Source of the DNA: Owenia fusiformis
Taxonomy: Eukaryota > Annelida > Polychaeta > Sabellida > Oweniidae
Length of the DNA stretch: 64,000 nt
Assembly: GCA_903813345.2 (NCBI GenBank)
Contig: CAIIXF020000002.1
Coordinates: 8,887,555 to 8,951,554, forward strand
Reading direction: 5' to 3'
Part shown: in pieces, positions 33,201-45,419 of the stretch
Layout: every line of letters begins with the position of its first letter
How positions within the stretch are numbered: position 1 is the stretch's first letter
Translations under genes and position numbers: made by a program
The notes under the pieces: generated by a model
What the model was told of the DNA's origin: nothing
Database searches by the model: none
The model's input: only the letters and a program-made list of their open reading frames with translations

Positions 33201-35147
33201 TTAATAGGAGGCCCCCCGATGGGGCCTCCTAATAATTAATGCCCTTAAATTAGTCATTGACTCCAATGAAACGTTGAACACTTTCAGCTGATTGTAACTT
33301 AAAATTAATACTTCCAAACTTGAACAACCATCAACTAGATTCCTAGATAGATTGGCGATTTTGTTATGAGAGAGATCGATGCCATGTAAATGTAAAAATC
33401 CTGTGAATATATTTTCTGGCAGTGAATTTAAGTTGTTCCCTTTCAGATCTATTAGTTTTAATGAGTCGCGTATGTGTCCAAATGTACCATATTGTATGGT
33501 ATCTATGTGATTCCACTGAAGTGTAATATTTTTAAGCAATCCACAGTGCTTGAATGTGTCTCTTTCAATTCTTTGAATCATGTTATTGTTTAGGTATATT
33601 TCTTCCAACAAGCCAATGCCTTCAAACATTGTTCCATCTAGGCTAAGAATATTATTATGTCTCAGTGACAAGAATTTCAAAGATTGCAGTTCTTTAACAA
33701 ATCCAGATGGAATCTGGCTGACATTATTGTTATCCAGCAAAAGATATTTAAGTTGTTTCAGACCTGCAAATGCTAGTGCACCAAATTCTGCAATGCTATT
33801 GCTCGTTAGGTTCAAAAATCTAAGATTACCTAGATGAAGAAATGTGTAGTTTCCCAGAAATGTCAAGTTATTGCTATTTAATCTTAATACCATTAGATTT
33901 GGCATGAACAAATCATCTGGATGAATGGTTGATATATCACAATTGGTTAGGTCAAGAGATTTTGCTTCATTAGAATAGAACGCATTAAAAGGTGAAGATC
34001 CGATGGCATTGTCTTGCAATGATAGAAATTCGAGCCGAGTGTTGTTCATAATACTTCCGCCTAGGCGTTCCATTCCATTCATCTCTAGGTAAACAAATAC
34101 CAACTCTTCACATTGCGCAAGTAAATCGAAAGAAAAATGAGTAATGTTGTTCACACCGAGTCCAAGTGAGTTTAATTTGGACATCCTCGAAAATATGTCT
34201 ACTGGTAATTCTTTTATCAGGTTCACTTCAAGGTTTAAAATTTGTATATTCGCTAAGCCATCGAAAGCATTCGCTCCCAATGTATGTATGGAGCAATTGA
34301 AAAGATTAAGGTTTACCAGCATATCCATTCCAGAAAAAGAACCATTTAAAATGGTAATCAATTTATTATTTGAAAAATCAAGATCTTGGAGATTACCCAG
34401 GCATGTCGCTTTGGATTGGTTGTGTGCTGTGTCTATGTTAGGATGAAACGCATCGGTTGGGAATCCAGTCAGGTTTAAGTTGTCCAACTTCAGTGTCTTC
34501 AATTTGGGCATGGTACAAAATAGTCCATTAGGAAGGAACCTTATTGGATTTCTGGTTAAGACTAACTCTTCCAATGCAATCAAATCATCAAACGCATGCT
34601 GATCAATTTCAGTAATATTGTTGTTCGCTAAATCTAACCATCTTAGGTGAATAAGACTCTCTATGAATGGCCTAGAAATGTTGTTCAAGAAACATTCGAT
34701 TTTTGAGTAACGTATATCCTTATATTGTCCCAAAGTAACGTTTTTAGGAATCGAAGGTTTCAACCCATTGTATTCTCGACATTTAGCATGCAAAACGGTC
34801 GTGTTTCTTTGAACCCAACGATCTTCCCAATTAGAGCTCATGCCATAGGGAAAGATCATACCCAAGATTATGTTGCTCTTCGCATCTTTCAAGGTAGAAT
34901 ACGGACCAAATGTCATCCTTTTAGAACTGTCGAGATCAATGACAACCTGCCCTTGATCGTTTTCCACTGGCCATTTGTATTTGTTTTCTGGAATATCTTG
35001 GGACGTAGCTATGTACATTATCCAATTCTCAGTCGGAGGCTCATCTAATACAATTCGACGCGTCTTCGAAAGACTGGAGGTAATTAGAAACACAACCGCA
35101 ATGCAAATCAATTTTTGCATGTTGAACATCTTGTTTTTTGGATTCAA
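33201..35147 (-). CDS. Toll-like receptor, N-terminal half: signal peptide and LRR ectodomain (disrupted)
   Basis: The frame starts with a signal peptide (MFNMQKLICIAVVFLITSS). Residues to about 160 are a non-LRR N-terminal region with scattered Cys (HAKCREYNG, KIECFLNNIS). About 18 LRRs of the LxxLxLxxNxI type follow, many with N-glycosylation sequons. The last genuine residues are SMTNLRAL. After that the frame runs into the family A terminal hairpin and ends after IIRRPHRGASY, which is transposon-encoded. No LRRCT, TM or TIR follows here. Those are supplied by 22386-24509, which resumes in the middle of the same LRR. I infer one TLR gene disrupted by the array, not two genes. A splice across the array would need a weak gtttca donor near 33270. 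Confidence 0.88.
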   Translation of the reverse strand: MNPKNKMFNMQKLICIAVVFLITSSLSKTRRIVLDEPPTENWIMYIATSQDIPENKYKWPVENDQGQVVIDLDSSKRMTFGPYSTLKDAKSNIILGMIFPYGMSSNWEDRWVQRNTTVLHAKCREYNGLKPSIPKNVTLGQYKDIRYSKIECFLNNISRPFIESLIHLRWLDLANNNITEIDQHAFDDLIALEELVLTRNPIRFLPNGLFCTMPKLKTLKLDNLNLTGFPTDAFHPNIDTAHNQSKATCLGNLQDLDFSNNKLITILNGSFSGMDMLVNLNLFNCSIHTLGANAFDGLANIQILNLEVNLIKELPVDIFSRMSKLNSLGLGVNNITHFSFDLLAQCEELVFVYLEMNGMERLGGSIMNNTRLEFLSLQDNAIGSSPFNAFYSNEAKSLDLTNCDISTIHPDDLFMPNLMVLRLNSNNLTFLGNYTFLHLGNLRFLNLTSNSIAEFGALAFAGLKQLKYLLLDNNNVSQIPSGFVKELQSLKFLSLRHNNILSLDGTMFEGIGLLEEIYLNNNMIQRIERDTFKHCGLLKNITLQWNHIDTIQYGTFGHIRDSLKLIDLKGNNLNSLPENIFTGFLHLHGIDLSHNKIANLSRNLVDGCSSLEVLILSYNQLKVFNVSLESMTNLRALIIRRPHRGASY

Positions 35148-35860
35148 ACTTCCTTGTTCGTCTTTATGTTAACCTAACTTAACTGAACCATTGCTTTTTT
35201 GTATTAAATGTATACAAAGATTAGGCCTATATAGGTTACTAAAAGCTTTGAATAGCAAGAAAGAATCACTTTCTGTATATTGATTATTGAATCAAACTTT
35301 AACGTACCTTTTGCATTTATGTTTAACCTAACTACGATGACGTTTTATATTAACTGTATTATATCAATTTTGCTTGTGGAGATTCAATGCACTGTTTACA
35401 ATTAATCTATTATTTTATTTGTGAAAATAATAAAGAGAGGTATTTCTTTATATTATTACTTTATTACAAGTAGTTCTAGTACTATTCTAGGACAATGAAA
35501 GAGCCTTATTGTCTAAATCTGAAGGCATATGTTAGATTATACTAACTAGTACATAAAAGTTGGTGTAATATTATATCAATATAAAAAGAAAATGTTATGA
35601 GATGCCAATGCTACTAAGATATTATATGAGTATACGAGTCCATTCCCTTTACTACACCGAAATTACTATGTACTGTATTACCCAGATGCGAGTAAGTAGT
35701 TACCAGTTTCAACATCAGGTGGCTGATTAGGGGTAAATAACATGGCAGGTATATAAGAAAGTTCCCTTCAACTTGAATATCATCAATTTAAGTGGATCAG
35801 TTTTCATATAATCCTTGTGTGTCTGAAGATTATTAAACGAAAATATCTCCAGTAAATAGA
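35148..35860. other. 5' flank of the TLR gene
   Basis: AT-rich region upstream of the TLR ATG. No TATA box in a convincing position, no coding signal. Confidence 0.4.
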
Positions 35861-35864
35861 GGAT

Positions 35865-36280
35865 ATCCTATGATTTATGAGTGATATGATTTTTATCCAC
35901 GAATGGATATGATATCTGCACGAGCGAGCGTACTGCAGATATCAATATCCATGAGTGGATTAAAATCATATCACGAGTAAATCATAGGATGTTCTTTTTA
36001 TTCCATAGTTAAAGTCATCATCAGAATCGTCGGAAATTAAGTGATTTAATTCGAATTTTCCAAACGATCCGGCGATGTTGACACTTAGCCTCGTTTTGAG
36101 TCTGAAGTAGCAAAAATCCATAAACCATCGCAAACGGCGTCGTATGTCATGGCTAAAAAAACGTATGCTATGGTTAAGTGAAAAGTCAAAAATATCATAT
36201 TTTACCACTGATTACAAAAATACCGTTTTTTATTTTCACATGTTATCCTATGAATATCATGCTAACTATGGAATAAAAGA
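35865..36280. repeat. Foldback element copy 3 plus a TIR-bounded flank
   Basis: 35865-36000 is a palindrome with the same loop type (GCACGAGCGAGCG) as the copies at 3145 and 3550. Next to it TTTTTATTCCATAGTTA at 35996 is inverted as TAACTATGGAATAAAA near 36262-36279, giving an element of about 285 bp. Its 80-codon minus-strand frame has an acidic SDDSDDDFN segment but no recognised domain. Confidence 0.65.
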
Positions 36281-36959
36281 AAATATTATATGCCCAACAT
36301 AAGAAAATATATTTTACTTTTTGTGGTTTTGTAACATGGGGTCTATGGGAAATCTCCCCGACCTAGAAATCACATTTTCAAAGAAAACAAAGTTGGTAAA
36401 TACTTTTTAAACCACATTTCTAGATCCAATTTTACATGTAGACTTCAAATATTATATCCTTTTAACTCTTTTATTCAGCAAAATGTCCAAAACTGGTGAG
36501 AAATCCAAATTTTTGACAAGGCATTAAGATGCAAAAAGTCCACCTGCCATGTGTTTTGAAGACATCATAGCTGTATATTATGCATTGATAAAGGAAATGA
36601 TAGAAACTTAACAATAATTGTTCGGGAAGATCCGTAACTTGTTTCCCATAGTTACGTAATTTATACGTCTACAGGGAATGTACCAGATAGAAGTTTGAAA
36701 TTTGTGCCGGGGATACAGTATTAAGCAATTACGATATTCCTGAGCGTTCTGACCCGAACCTAAATTGGTCAGTCGTAGTATGTGACCCAACCTGAGCCTA
36801 CCGACCCTAGATTCGGGTCGACTTCAGGTCGGTGTGACACCTCTACCGAACACCATCCAAAAAGTTGTAGACTATAACAATACATGGTGACAAAAAACTA
36901 TGGTGTTAAAACTGTATCAAAATTGGACATCTTATATTTATGTGATATCTCAAACACAT

Positions 36960-37740
36960 AGAATAGCGTTTAGCAGAATGCATACACAATCCGTGTGATT
37001 TCATACACGGTTTGTTCGAGTTTGTAGACTTTATGTTTGTAAAATCACACTTGTACATGCGTATTTGTGTATGCATTGTTTAAAAATGACATCGAACAGG
37101 GTACACAAGTCGAACAAACTCTTGTGCGGCTCGCACAAACGTTTTCCCCTTCACAAACCATGATGTGCCGATCACACACCTTGAAGTACCGATCACACAC
37201 CTTGATGTAACATAAATTGCTTTCTAGAGATGTTCGAGATTTTGTTCTAAATCTCGCGTTACTTTTGCACTGAACGAAATAACACATCAGCGCGGCAAAA
37301 AGATAAAATGATCTAGTTTGTAGTTTCTCAATATATGGCCACTGTACGTCTCCCTAGCCTAGGGCCTAGGGTATCCTATTATATATTTTTAATTTAAAAT
37401 TTACATTTTATCACATTTCAACGAAGGGCGCCATATTGTAGAAATCAGGATGTAAATATCACGTGACTTCAAATCTCGCACCCTGTGTGAAGTGCCTTGT
37501 TTGTGACAGCCTATGCGAGCGGGAGCCATCCTATGCGAGTTTGAACTCAATGCGTGTGTAAAATTGACATGTTCGTTCGAAATTTACTTTGATCCATGTG
37601 TAATTCTTTCAGTATTCTATGCAACTTATAACACAATCCGTGTGACATTTCAACATTGCTTTTGGATTTTTGGAAAGTGATTTGAGTTAGTGCTAACTCT
37701 TTGTGTGACACTTGATACAACCAGTGCGTGTGTGAATGAA
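36960..37740. repeat. Repeat-rich region with ACACAATCCGTGTGA motifs
   Basis: CACAATCCGTGTGA occurs at about 36987 and 37630 in the same orientation. CGATCACACACCTTGA-type units recur at 37170-37205. No coding potential seen; likely a degraded element. Confidence 0.4.
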
Positions 37741-37784
37741 AATAAGTTATGTAAGAAAATTAACTGTTGGTATAACATGGATTG

Positions 37785-37890
37785 AAAATGGCATACGATG
37801 ATGCGAGTTTCGCATATAATGATGCGTATTTCGCATAGTATGATGCGAGTTTCGAATCATATGGTTCGAGTATCGCATCATATAGTTCGA
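37785..37890. repeat. 23-bp minisatellite (TGATGCGAGTTTCGCATA)
   Basis: About four to five units of ATGATGCGAGTTTCGCATAT and variants. Each unit is itself partly palindromic (GCGAGTTTCGC). Confidence 0.8.
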
Positions 37891-38729
37891 TTTTTCCCAT
37901 ACATCATGTAATGTCCAATTTTGATACAAAATAAATTCCATAAAAAACATATCATTAGGCTTGCATTCGTGTTAATATTCTCTCATGTTATATTATACGT
38001 ATAAGAACTACATATCGATACATCCTATATGTTAAAAAAATATCAATACATACTTGCATCACCAATCACTAACATACTGACATCTTTTAAAGGAATAATC
38101 CTTGCATCCGGTACCCCCCCCCCCCCCCAGCCCAAGTTTCTAGACCCCTTCTAAGTGTCAAGACCTCTCCCAAGTCTCTATAACCCTCTCTATTTAACTT
38201 CAACAGAAGGAACTAGGAAAACGGCAACTATCTACTGTAGCAAATCCAACTGAACAAAACATATTTTATTAAAAGCTCGTCATTTCTAACATAATTACAT
38301 AGAACAGTTTTTGTGCCCCAAAATTTTGTAGGACCTCAAAAATGGACCTTTTTTACCATAATTTATCTAAAAATGGGGCTTAATTTTTTTAAATTTTGGC
38401 CCAATTTCTGGTTTTAGGGGCTCAAATTTTTTGGGCTCTAAATCTGTCTCCCCTTGTTAATTTTTGGATTCGCCACAGGATAGACGTCAGATTCAGGTTT
38501 ATAACCATGGTACAAAAAACACAGGTATGTTGTTAAGTGAAACGAGAAAGGAGGTTGCATATAATCACGGCTCATAAAGTAAATACAAAGAGACCATAAG
38601 ATATCCAAACATTGTATAAATTTAGATGACATTTTTAAACAAGGTAACTTTTTATTAGCATATGAGGTGTAAGGAATAACGTATTAGCTTGTTCTACTGT
38701 TTTGAACTTTTAGAAGAAACTACATCAAA

Positions 38730-40459
38730 ATGGCTGATAAATCAGAAAACTCTAACGATCATGAACAAGTGTCAGAGGTAAATATGATTTTGTATTGTAC
38801 ACAGACTTGCCTGGTGGTTCAAGAAAATATGATACATTTGAAATTTAGAGTGAATGTTAAGGTCTGTTTATTACAACTGATTGTACTTCAATGTTCTATC
38901 CTTGACTGTGTCTCTTAAATACCGTTTGTTCTTTCTTTGGCTACTGTCAGAAAACGTGCACTTTCAGTTTATTTGTACATTTTCAGATCAGACAAATGCC
39001 TAATTTATGGATACGGAAGATGCTTACGATTGTTGATGCCTGGGATTTGGACAAAGATGGCTGTGTTGGGTATGCTGACGCAATGAAAATAGTAGACAAA
39101 TTTATCAAAGTTGGTAAGTAACTACACATCCGGTTTCCTTTCAGGTTTTCGCATCAAGGTCAAAATGTTAAGATATCATTTGCACAATCGAGTAGTAAGT
39201 TATCATTTTAGGCAGTTTTATGGGAAATCAGATATCCACAATTAAGACGTAGTCAATTAAGAAGTGATCAATTTAAAGTAGCGGTCACACTTGCCATGTG
39301 GGCTCACCGTTCGCCACCGTGTGGCTAATTTAAAATTTAATTTTTCAATTAATTAATTAATTTTGTATTTGATGTGATGGGGGATATCTTGCTGTGAAAA
39401 TTTTTGTTTTGCCCACCGTGTTTCTATGCCGTGCCCCGCCGACTGCCCCAAAAGTACTTACACGGTGGCGAACCGTGAGCCCACACGGCATAAGTGTGAC
39501 CACTCCATTAGGTACATATTCTACTATTGAAATATTACATCTGATTTTCACAATAAATATTATATTATAGGTCACTTCTAGGAAAATCTAGCGATAACCT
39601 AATAGCGTGCTACAGAGATGCATTTAAGCACACAAGCGATAACCCTGATGCAGGAGCTGCCACGGCAACATCTATGCCCAAGCAGCTAATGGAAGTTTGG
39701 AGAACCAAAGATAACCCAGTCATAGGGAATAGGATTCACGGAATGTATTCTGACATGTTTAAGGTAAAGCTGAACAGAAAAGAGAAGACTGAGCTCATCT
39801 TTGCTCGTATTACACATATGACATTCATGATGAAATAAGTGAATATGTCAGGTTCATCTATATACTTTGAACAATGTGAGTTATACGGGGAGGTCTCTAG
39901 ACCCAGTGGACCTTTTGATTTGACATTTCGTTTTTTCATTTTTTGAAGTGGCCTAAGGTATTTGAGACCTCAATTTAATTTATTACATTTATCGATTATC
40001 TAACTTTTATTATATTAATTCTGCAAAGATGTTTTTCAAAAATCTGAAATAAGAAAATTAATGGGGGCCTTCTAAATGAAGTTTCCATAGTCAAAAATGC
40101 TGAGTGCCATTTATGAAATGTAACTATAACGAGAGGGCATCTTGGATTTTAACACATTGTCGACTTCCTTAAGCTTGTGTTTAACTGAGAGGGAAAGAAA
40201 ACGAGGATTTACAACTTTTCCATTCCTATTGCAGACTATTGACTTCAACGCCACTGGCTTTCTTACATTCGACCAGTACCTGGTGTTTTGGAACGTATTC
40301 AATCTTGACAAGAGATTTGCAAAGATGCAGTTTGACTACATGGATACTGACCATGATGGAAAGATAAGTGAAGAAGAGTTTGTGAATGGTTTCCTTGATT
40401 ACCGTGCGAACCCAGAAGATACACTCAATCGATTCTATGGACCACTCATTAACTATTGA
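38730..40459 (+). CDS. EF-hand sarcoplasmic calcium-binding / calexcitin-like protein, 4 exons, 193 aa
   Basis: Exons 38730-38777, 38987-39113, 39582-39763 and 40235-40459 join in phase through gtaaat, gtaagt and gtaaag donors and TTTTCAG, TTCTAG and TTGCAG acceptors. The protein starts MADKSENSNDHEQVSE. EF-hand loops: DLDKDGCVGYAD (about residues 34-45, complete), DFNATGFLTFDQ (about 122-133, last position Q instead of E/D, so weak) and DTDHDGKISEEE (about 156-167, canonical). Size and spacing fit the four-EF-hand SCP/calexcitin group, cytosolic Ca2+ buffers or sensors in invertebrate muscle and nerve. The region between loops 1 and 3 would hold the degenerate hand. AATAAA at 40519-40524 is the likely polyadenylation signal. 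Intron 2 holds a MITE. Confidence 0.88.
39278..39509. mobile_element. MITE in intron 2 of the EF-hand gene
   Basis: GGTCACACTTGCC, GTGGGCTCACCGTTCGCCAC and CGTGT at the left are inverted at the right as ACACGGTGGCGAACCGTGAG, CCCACACGGCATAAGTGTGA and CC. Arms of about 45 bp, total about 230 bp, no ORF. Confidence 0.85.
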
Positions 40460-40518
40460 ACTCGCCCAATACTTTGAAATTGAACTTTTATACTAACATT
40501 TCAAATAATGTATTCGAC

Positions 40519-40524
40519 AATAAA
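40519..40524 (+). terminator. Polyadenylation signal AATAAA of the EF-hand gene
   Basis: AATAAA 60 bp after the stop codon, followed by T-rich DNA. Confidence 0.6.
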
Positions 40525-40651
40525 CTTTCTAATTGTAATTTTATGACATTGATTAATTACAAAACTAATTTCAGAAAAAGCTTTAACATAACAATCTCTT
40601 CTCAGTTCTTTTTAATGTTCGTATGAGCTGGTATTTGATATTGTGCTGTAT

Positions 40652-40852
40652 TCTAACCTTACATCTGTGAGAACCAAGGGAGAAATCAATACCCGGTGAT
40701 TTCAGCGGGAAGTGGCGTTTCGTTCAGTGGATGAGCTGCACGCGTTCGCCATCACAAACATGTACTGCACGAACCGATTATTTCCCGGGTATTGTAACGC
40801 CCTTGTGTGAACCTCACATCTGTGTGGAAGGTTAGAATCAATGGAAGAGAAA
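40652..40852. mobile_element. Foldback MITE, about 200 bp
   Basis: TTCTAACCTTACATCTGTGA, CCAAGGG and CAATACCCGG are inverted on the right as CCGGGTATTG, CGCCCTTG and TCACATCTGTGTGGAAGG, TTAGAA. No ORF. Confidence 0.8.
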
Positions 40853-41860
40853 TCACAAATATTCCCTCTACTATACCTTGCATTTGTTGTTCATGAGCAA
40901 CCCATTTAGCTTATTAGTAATGATTATGTTCTTTGTTTTTATATATCTGTTACTTATTAGTGGTTCATCGGATGACTATTAGATGTTGATAAGGTACTTT
41001 CAAAAATATACTAAACATTGTCAATACAATTAGACAAACAAAGTATCTTATGCATTTCTAGGGGTTAGGTATAATAGAGTGATATTTGATGTAAATGAGT
41101 TGGTGGTTTTCAAGTTATGGTTTTCAAGTTAAGTCCTAAGCATGACAAAAATTAGCTCTGTTACACAAATAGATTAAATCTAACATCGGATCAGTTTCCT
41201 TACAAGCTGTTATAACAGTTCTCATAGGTCGAGACTTATTTGAATCTGGACTTTTATTATATAATATTTACAGTTAGGTAGAAACATGTCAGTACAGTAA
41301 ATTAGTTGACTATTCAGCATGTTGAATATAGACTAGAACTCCAGTCATATTAACTAATTGATTATAACTTCTATAAAATCTGTTCACCGTTATCTTAGTT
41401 ATCGACAGTGATCAAAGCTTACATTTTTACAAAAAGCAGTGAAGCAGAAGTCCTTTCCCCATGAGGCCCATCAGACTTTAAAATTTGAACAAAATCCATA
41501 GAATGGTATTTGAGTTATTGCACAGACAGACGAACAAACAGAGGAGTGGATTAATAGATGAATGGACAGCTTTTCTGTTACCCTCTCGAACTTCATTTGG
41601 TGGTATAATTATTACTGCATCAAGCATCTGCCCATCCAACCCCTTAAGTCTCTAGATCTGTTTCACTTTCATCTGGTGGGGTGCAAGGGGTTGGGGATGG
41701 GGGCTACAAGGGCTTGACGCAAAACTATTACAGAATTAAGTAAATATGGGAGACTGGGATGATCTGATGCAATAGAACCAATACACTTTAAAAGGAAATG
41801 TTCAGACCTATGTTCTAACCAAAAAAAAAATTTTCTTAATTGTGCTGAACAGTTCCCTTT
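40853..41860. other. Intergenic, no feature recognised
   Basis: AT-rich sequence with only short A and T runs. No convincing ORF on either strand. Confidence 0.4.
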
Positions 41861-41867
41861 CTCTTAA

Positions 41868-42380
41868 TCAAATAACATACCCAATGTATCTCATTTTTTC
41901 CTCAAATGCCCTCAACTTGTAGATGAGAGAATCCAACTACTTATAGATCTCCATATTATTGGTTGTTTAGAAAGATTCTTAGATGCTAACTCTGTTAGCA
42001 AAGTAAATATGCTTTTGAATGGTAACACTGAACTTAGTAATGAAGATAATATACTTCTTCTGAAAGCAACTTTAAAATTCCTAAAAGCAACCAAGATTGA
42101 CTAACATGTATATTACACCACCCCATAATTTACACCACTGCACACCTTTTTTGTAAAGCATTCTAATATCAGCCTTAATTCCTTTCTGTTTATATCTGAA
42201 CAGTTACAAATAATTGTAACAAATTTGTATTTGTATTGCATTTTAGTGTATGGTATATTTACTTCGAAGTTCAACACAAATGTTAAATTGATTAACCTTG
42301 TTGAATTTTCATTGTACATGTATGATATTAAATGTTATAATATATGAACTTGAAATAAAAATGATTAATAAAAAAAATGT
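41868..42380 (+). mobile_element. LINE 3' end: C-terminus of ORF2, 3' UTR and A-rich tail
   Basis: 41868-42104 is open for 79 codons and reads SHFFLKCPQLVDERIQLL, LEFRFLD-like, then KVNMLLNGNTELS and a stop. The H..L.CP box, followed by a short helical tail with a LLNGN segment, is characteristic of the C-terminal end of ORF2 in non-LTR retrotransposons. About 250 bp of UTR-like DNA follows, ending in AATAAAAATGATTAATAAAA near 42354-42375. The 5' part is missing, as expected of 5'-truncated LINE copies. Confidence 0.65.
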
Positions 42381-43040
42381 ATCTCTTGAGTAAATACACT
42401 GGAAATATGCTGAATACAGTCAGACTACAGTATCAAAATGGAAGGATTGCTCTCAATTTCAGATATATTTCTTGTTTAGTCTGTGCATAACATTGTATAC
42501 ATATTTACATTGTCAGACTTCACTGTTAAGATAATATTAAAAATAATTGACAATTACCCAATATAATAATTGACAATTACCAAACATGAGAACTTAACAA
42601 TATATAAAATGTACGCTTTTTTGCATGTATATGGTGCAAAAGATCCAATGTCTGATAACAGAGGATTTACATTTAAAACATTCATTTTTCAAGATACAAC
42701 ATAAAAATTGATACTAATTTGCTTACATCTTTCTTATTCTCCGATTCTGATTTTGAGACCATAACACTTTTGAAAACTTTAAATATAAAAGAACATTGAG
42801 ACCAAAAATTACTTGGATTTTTGGAACATTTACACTTTACAGAACTAAACATTTTTTATTACATTTTTCAGATTTTGAGAGAACAGTTACATTTTTTTAT
42901 TAGACATTTTCTATCTAATTTGAAAACATCCAGTTCCACAAGATTCTGAGACAATTCATCTGAGATTCATACATGTACATATCTAACAAAAAGATACATT
43001 AAAATAAAACACTGTAAAATTAAACTTTATATAAGTTGTT
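42381..43040. other. Intergenic, no feature recognised
   Basis: AT-rich region with no ORF or repeat structure visible apart from a direct repeat of AATAATTGACAATTACC near 42540-42580. Confidence 0.4.
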
Positions 43041-43052
43041 CTACGAGTATGA

Positions 43053-43278
43053 GTATTATAAGAGAGATTTTGCAACTCACTTATAGCATGTTTATCATTC
43101 CCGTATAAAGTATAACTTTTGAAGCGTTTGATTACGTCAACATTTACTGCACAGCATCCATAAGTATGATATTCTTATAAATCGTCATCTATATGTAGCA
43201 ATATCACACTCACACGTAATCAAATGCTTCATAAATTATACCTTATGCTATAAGTGAGTTGTGAAATCTCTCTTTTAT
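43053..43278. mobile_element. Foldback MITE
   Basis: AAGAGAGATTTTGCAACTCA, CTTATAGCAT and TTTGAAGCGTTTGATTACGT are inverted as ACGTAATCAAATGCTTCATA, ATGCTATAAGTGAGTTGTGA and AATCTCTCTT. Arms are about 90 bp around a central loop. Confidence 0.85.
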
Positions 43279-43347
43279 CACCCATCATAGCTGTTATTAT
43301 TACATAATTCAGATCTGTTAATCTAAGAGTCTCTGATCAGATTGTAG

Positions 43348-43706
43348 ATAGCTTTCGATATAAGTTATTTGGAAAACGTATACACAAACTTGTACTTGTA
43401 GAAGTCAGGTATAGCACTGGGGAGAAACTCTGGAAACAAAGATAGGGTGCTTTCGTCCTTCAAATCACACCAAAATATTTGGCAAGTATATTTTGGCAAA
43501 TATGATTACAACTTAGAAATTAATTATGCCATTGCAGGGATATCCACAAATCAATTCCCTCGTCTAGGAAACAGGGAAAAAATTTCGAATGAAAGTAATT
43601 TCCTGGTTTGTTAAAAGAAACCTGCCTCCCCAGTGGCGTTTACACCATTTAAAAGTTAAAGTTACAGAATACGAATAAGGCTGAAAACTTATATCGAAAG
43701 CTCTCT
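43348..43706. mobile_element. Short TIR element, about 360 bp
   Basis: AGCTTTCGATATAAGTT at the left is exactly inverted as AACTTATATCGAAAGCT at the right. No transposase. Confidence 0.6.
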
Positions 43707-44054
43707 TGTCTAAAAGTGAAATCAAGGGCTTGAATCGATAAGCAAAATCCAAAGTTTCTAAACACATTGCTGCCATCTTTTATGCAACAAAATTTAAATC
43801 TCATTAGTAAACTTTTGGGTCCTATATTTAGTTTTTAAATGTATATAATCCAATGTTAGTTTAATTACAACATCCAAACCTCCCGATCAGCACCATCTTA
43901 TCTCAATATATCACAAGATCTTGCTATATCAACCAAACCCCCCCCCCCTCCCATCCTCCAACATATAAAATTACATTCCTGTAATATGTCCCAATACCTG
44001 AACAACACACCATCCTTGAACAATTTATCTATTTGCTTACTTTCCAGTCAGTAA

Positions 44055-44330
44055 TTAAGCTGTATTGTTCTGGGTTAGCTGTATTGTTCTAGTTTAGCTG
44101 TATTGTTCTGTTTAAGCTGTATTGTTCTGGTTTAGCTGTATTGTTCTGTTTAAGCTGCATTGTTCTGGTTTAGTTGTATTGTTCTGTTTAAGCTGTATTG
44201 TCCTGGTTTAGCTGTATTGTTCTGTTTAAGCTGCATTGTTCTGGTTTAGCTGTATTGTTCTGTTTAAGCTGTATTGATCTGTTTAAGCTGTATTGTACTG
44301 GTTTAGTTGTACTGTTTAAATTAAGACATT
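44055..44330. repeat. Minisatellite (GTTCTGTTTAAGCTGTATT), about 12 copies
   Basis: Units of 18-20 bp alternate between TTGTTCTGTTTAAGCTGTA and TTGTTCTGGTTTAGCTGTA, a dimeric arrangement of about 38 bp. Confidence 0.9.
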
Positions 44331-45419
44331 CAGTTTTGTATCAGAATGCATTTCACCAAGGTTCTATTATTGTTTAATTCCATTGTTGTAATGTTGTTTA
44401 ATTGCATTGTTGTAATGTTGTTGAATTTCATTTCATCAACTAATCTATATTTTGATATCTTTTCCATTGTCCTGGTTGTGACATATTGCCCCATCAAATA
44501 TCATAATCTCCTGGAAATATACATATATTATTGGTTACCCATTTTACTTTCACAAAAATATAACATTAATATATAGTCCAGTCAAAGTAACATTTGACCC
44601 AAAACTAATTGCAATAGTAATAAAATGTTGTTTTTTCAATTTATATCAACATATGAAATGACATACTAAAAATCTACCAAAATCTATTCAGTGGAACATG
44701 TAAAAAAATCATTTTTGGTACCCCCTCCCCTTGAAAAACAGACCCCCCTAAGGAAAATTATTTTTCAAATGCCTGCAATTTTTTTAAAGTAATTTTACAA
44801 TTTCTTGCTTGTAATAAGGTATCCCAATCTGTGTATCTCTTTAACTTTGGTATTCAGAGTGAATAAGAATATTTTTAACCCTTATTCATCTGAAATTTTG
44901 CATTAAATGCACACGGTAATTTTATGTGAACGCCATTATATTCCAAAAAAGCGACTCAATCATGTATAAAAAAAATCCCAGTTTTACCTTGTTATGTAAT
45001 CCATACATATACAAAGCAAGAGAATTTTGTATTCATTAGTTATTGAGAAAAAAATCATAACTTTCGAAGAAAAAAAATTTTAAATTAGGGGTAGGCCTTC
45101 ATTCGCTTCACTTATTCTTAAATCACTGGGAGAATTTAGATCATTAACCCATAAGGACTTTATAATGAAATCATATATATATAATGTATGCCTTAAATAT
45201 AATATAAATATATATAAAGTCATAATTTTTTAAAACAAATTGAAAAATAGGGATAGGCCTTCATTTGTTTCACTTATTTTTAAATTACTGGGAGAATTGA
45301 GACCAATAACCCTTATGGACTTGAAAATGAAATCTTATTAATAATATATACACTATAAATATGATATAGGTAGCTGTGTAAGTAGCTGATTAAGAAGCTT
45401 AGTGGGTTGCTGATCAAGT

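Larger units (their letters stand above)
24512..33236 (-). mobile_element. Array of nested, tandem Helentron/Helitron2-like elements splitting the TLR frame
   Basis: Read on the minus strand, unit 3' ends share a hairpin, up to about 10 nt, then CTAG followed by TTA. These lie at 24512, 25901, 27275 (family A, stem AAGATTGC/GCAATCTT) and 28675, 30222, 31638 (family B, stem GAAATTGAAC/GTTCAATTTC). 5' ends are hairpins: AGGAGGCCCC..GGGGCCTCCT at 30146, 30192 and 33206 (A), and AGACTCCAGAT..ATCTGGAGTCT at 30092, 33085 and 33146 (B). In each family the 5' hairpin arm is the inverse of sequence just inside the 3' hairpin, the asymmetric terminal inverted repeat described for Helitron2/Helentrons. 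Units are 1.37-1.55 kb, separated by AATAAT runs. No Rep/helicase ORF is present, so the array is non-autonomous. Class is inferred from end structure. Confidence 0.75.

Noticed and set aside
36608-36790. 60-codon minus-strand frame
   Set aside because: No domain, no splice context, composition like neighbouring intergenic DNA.
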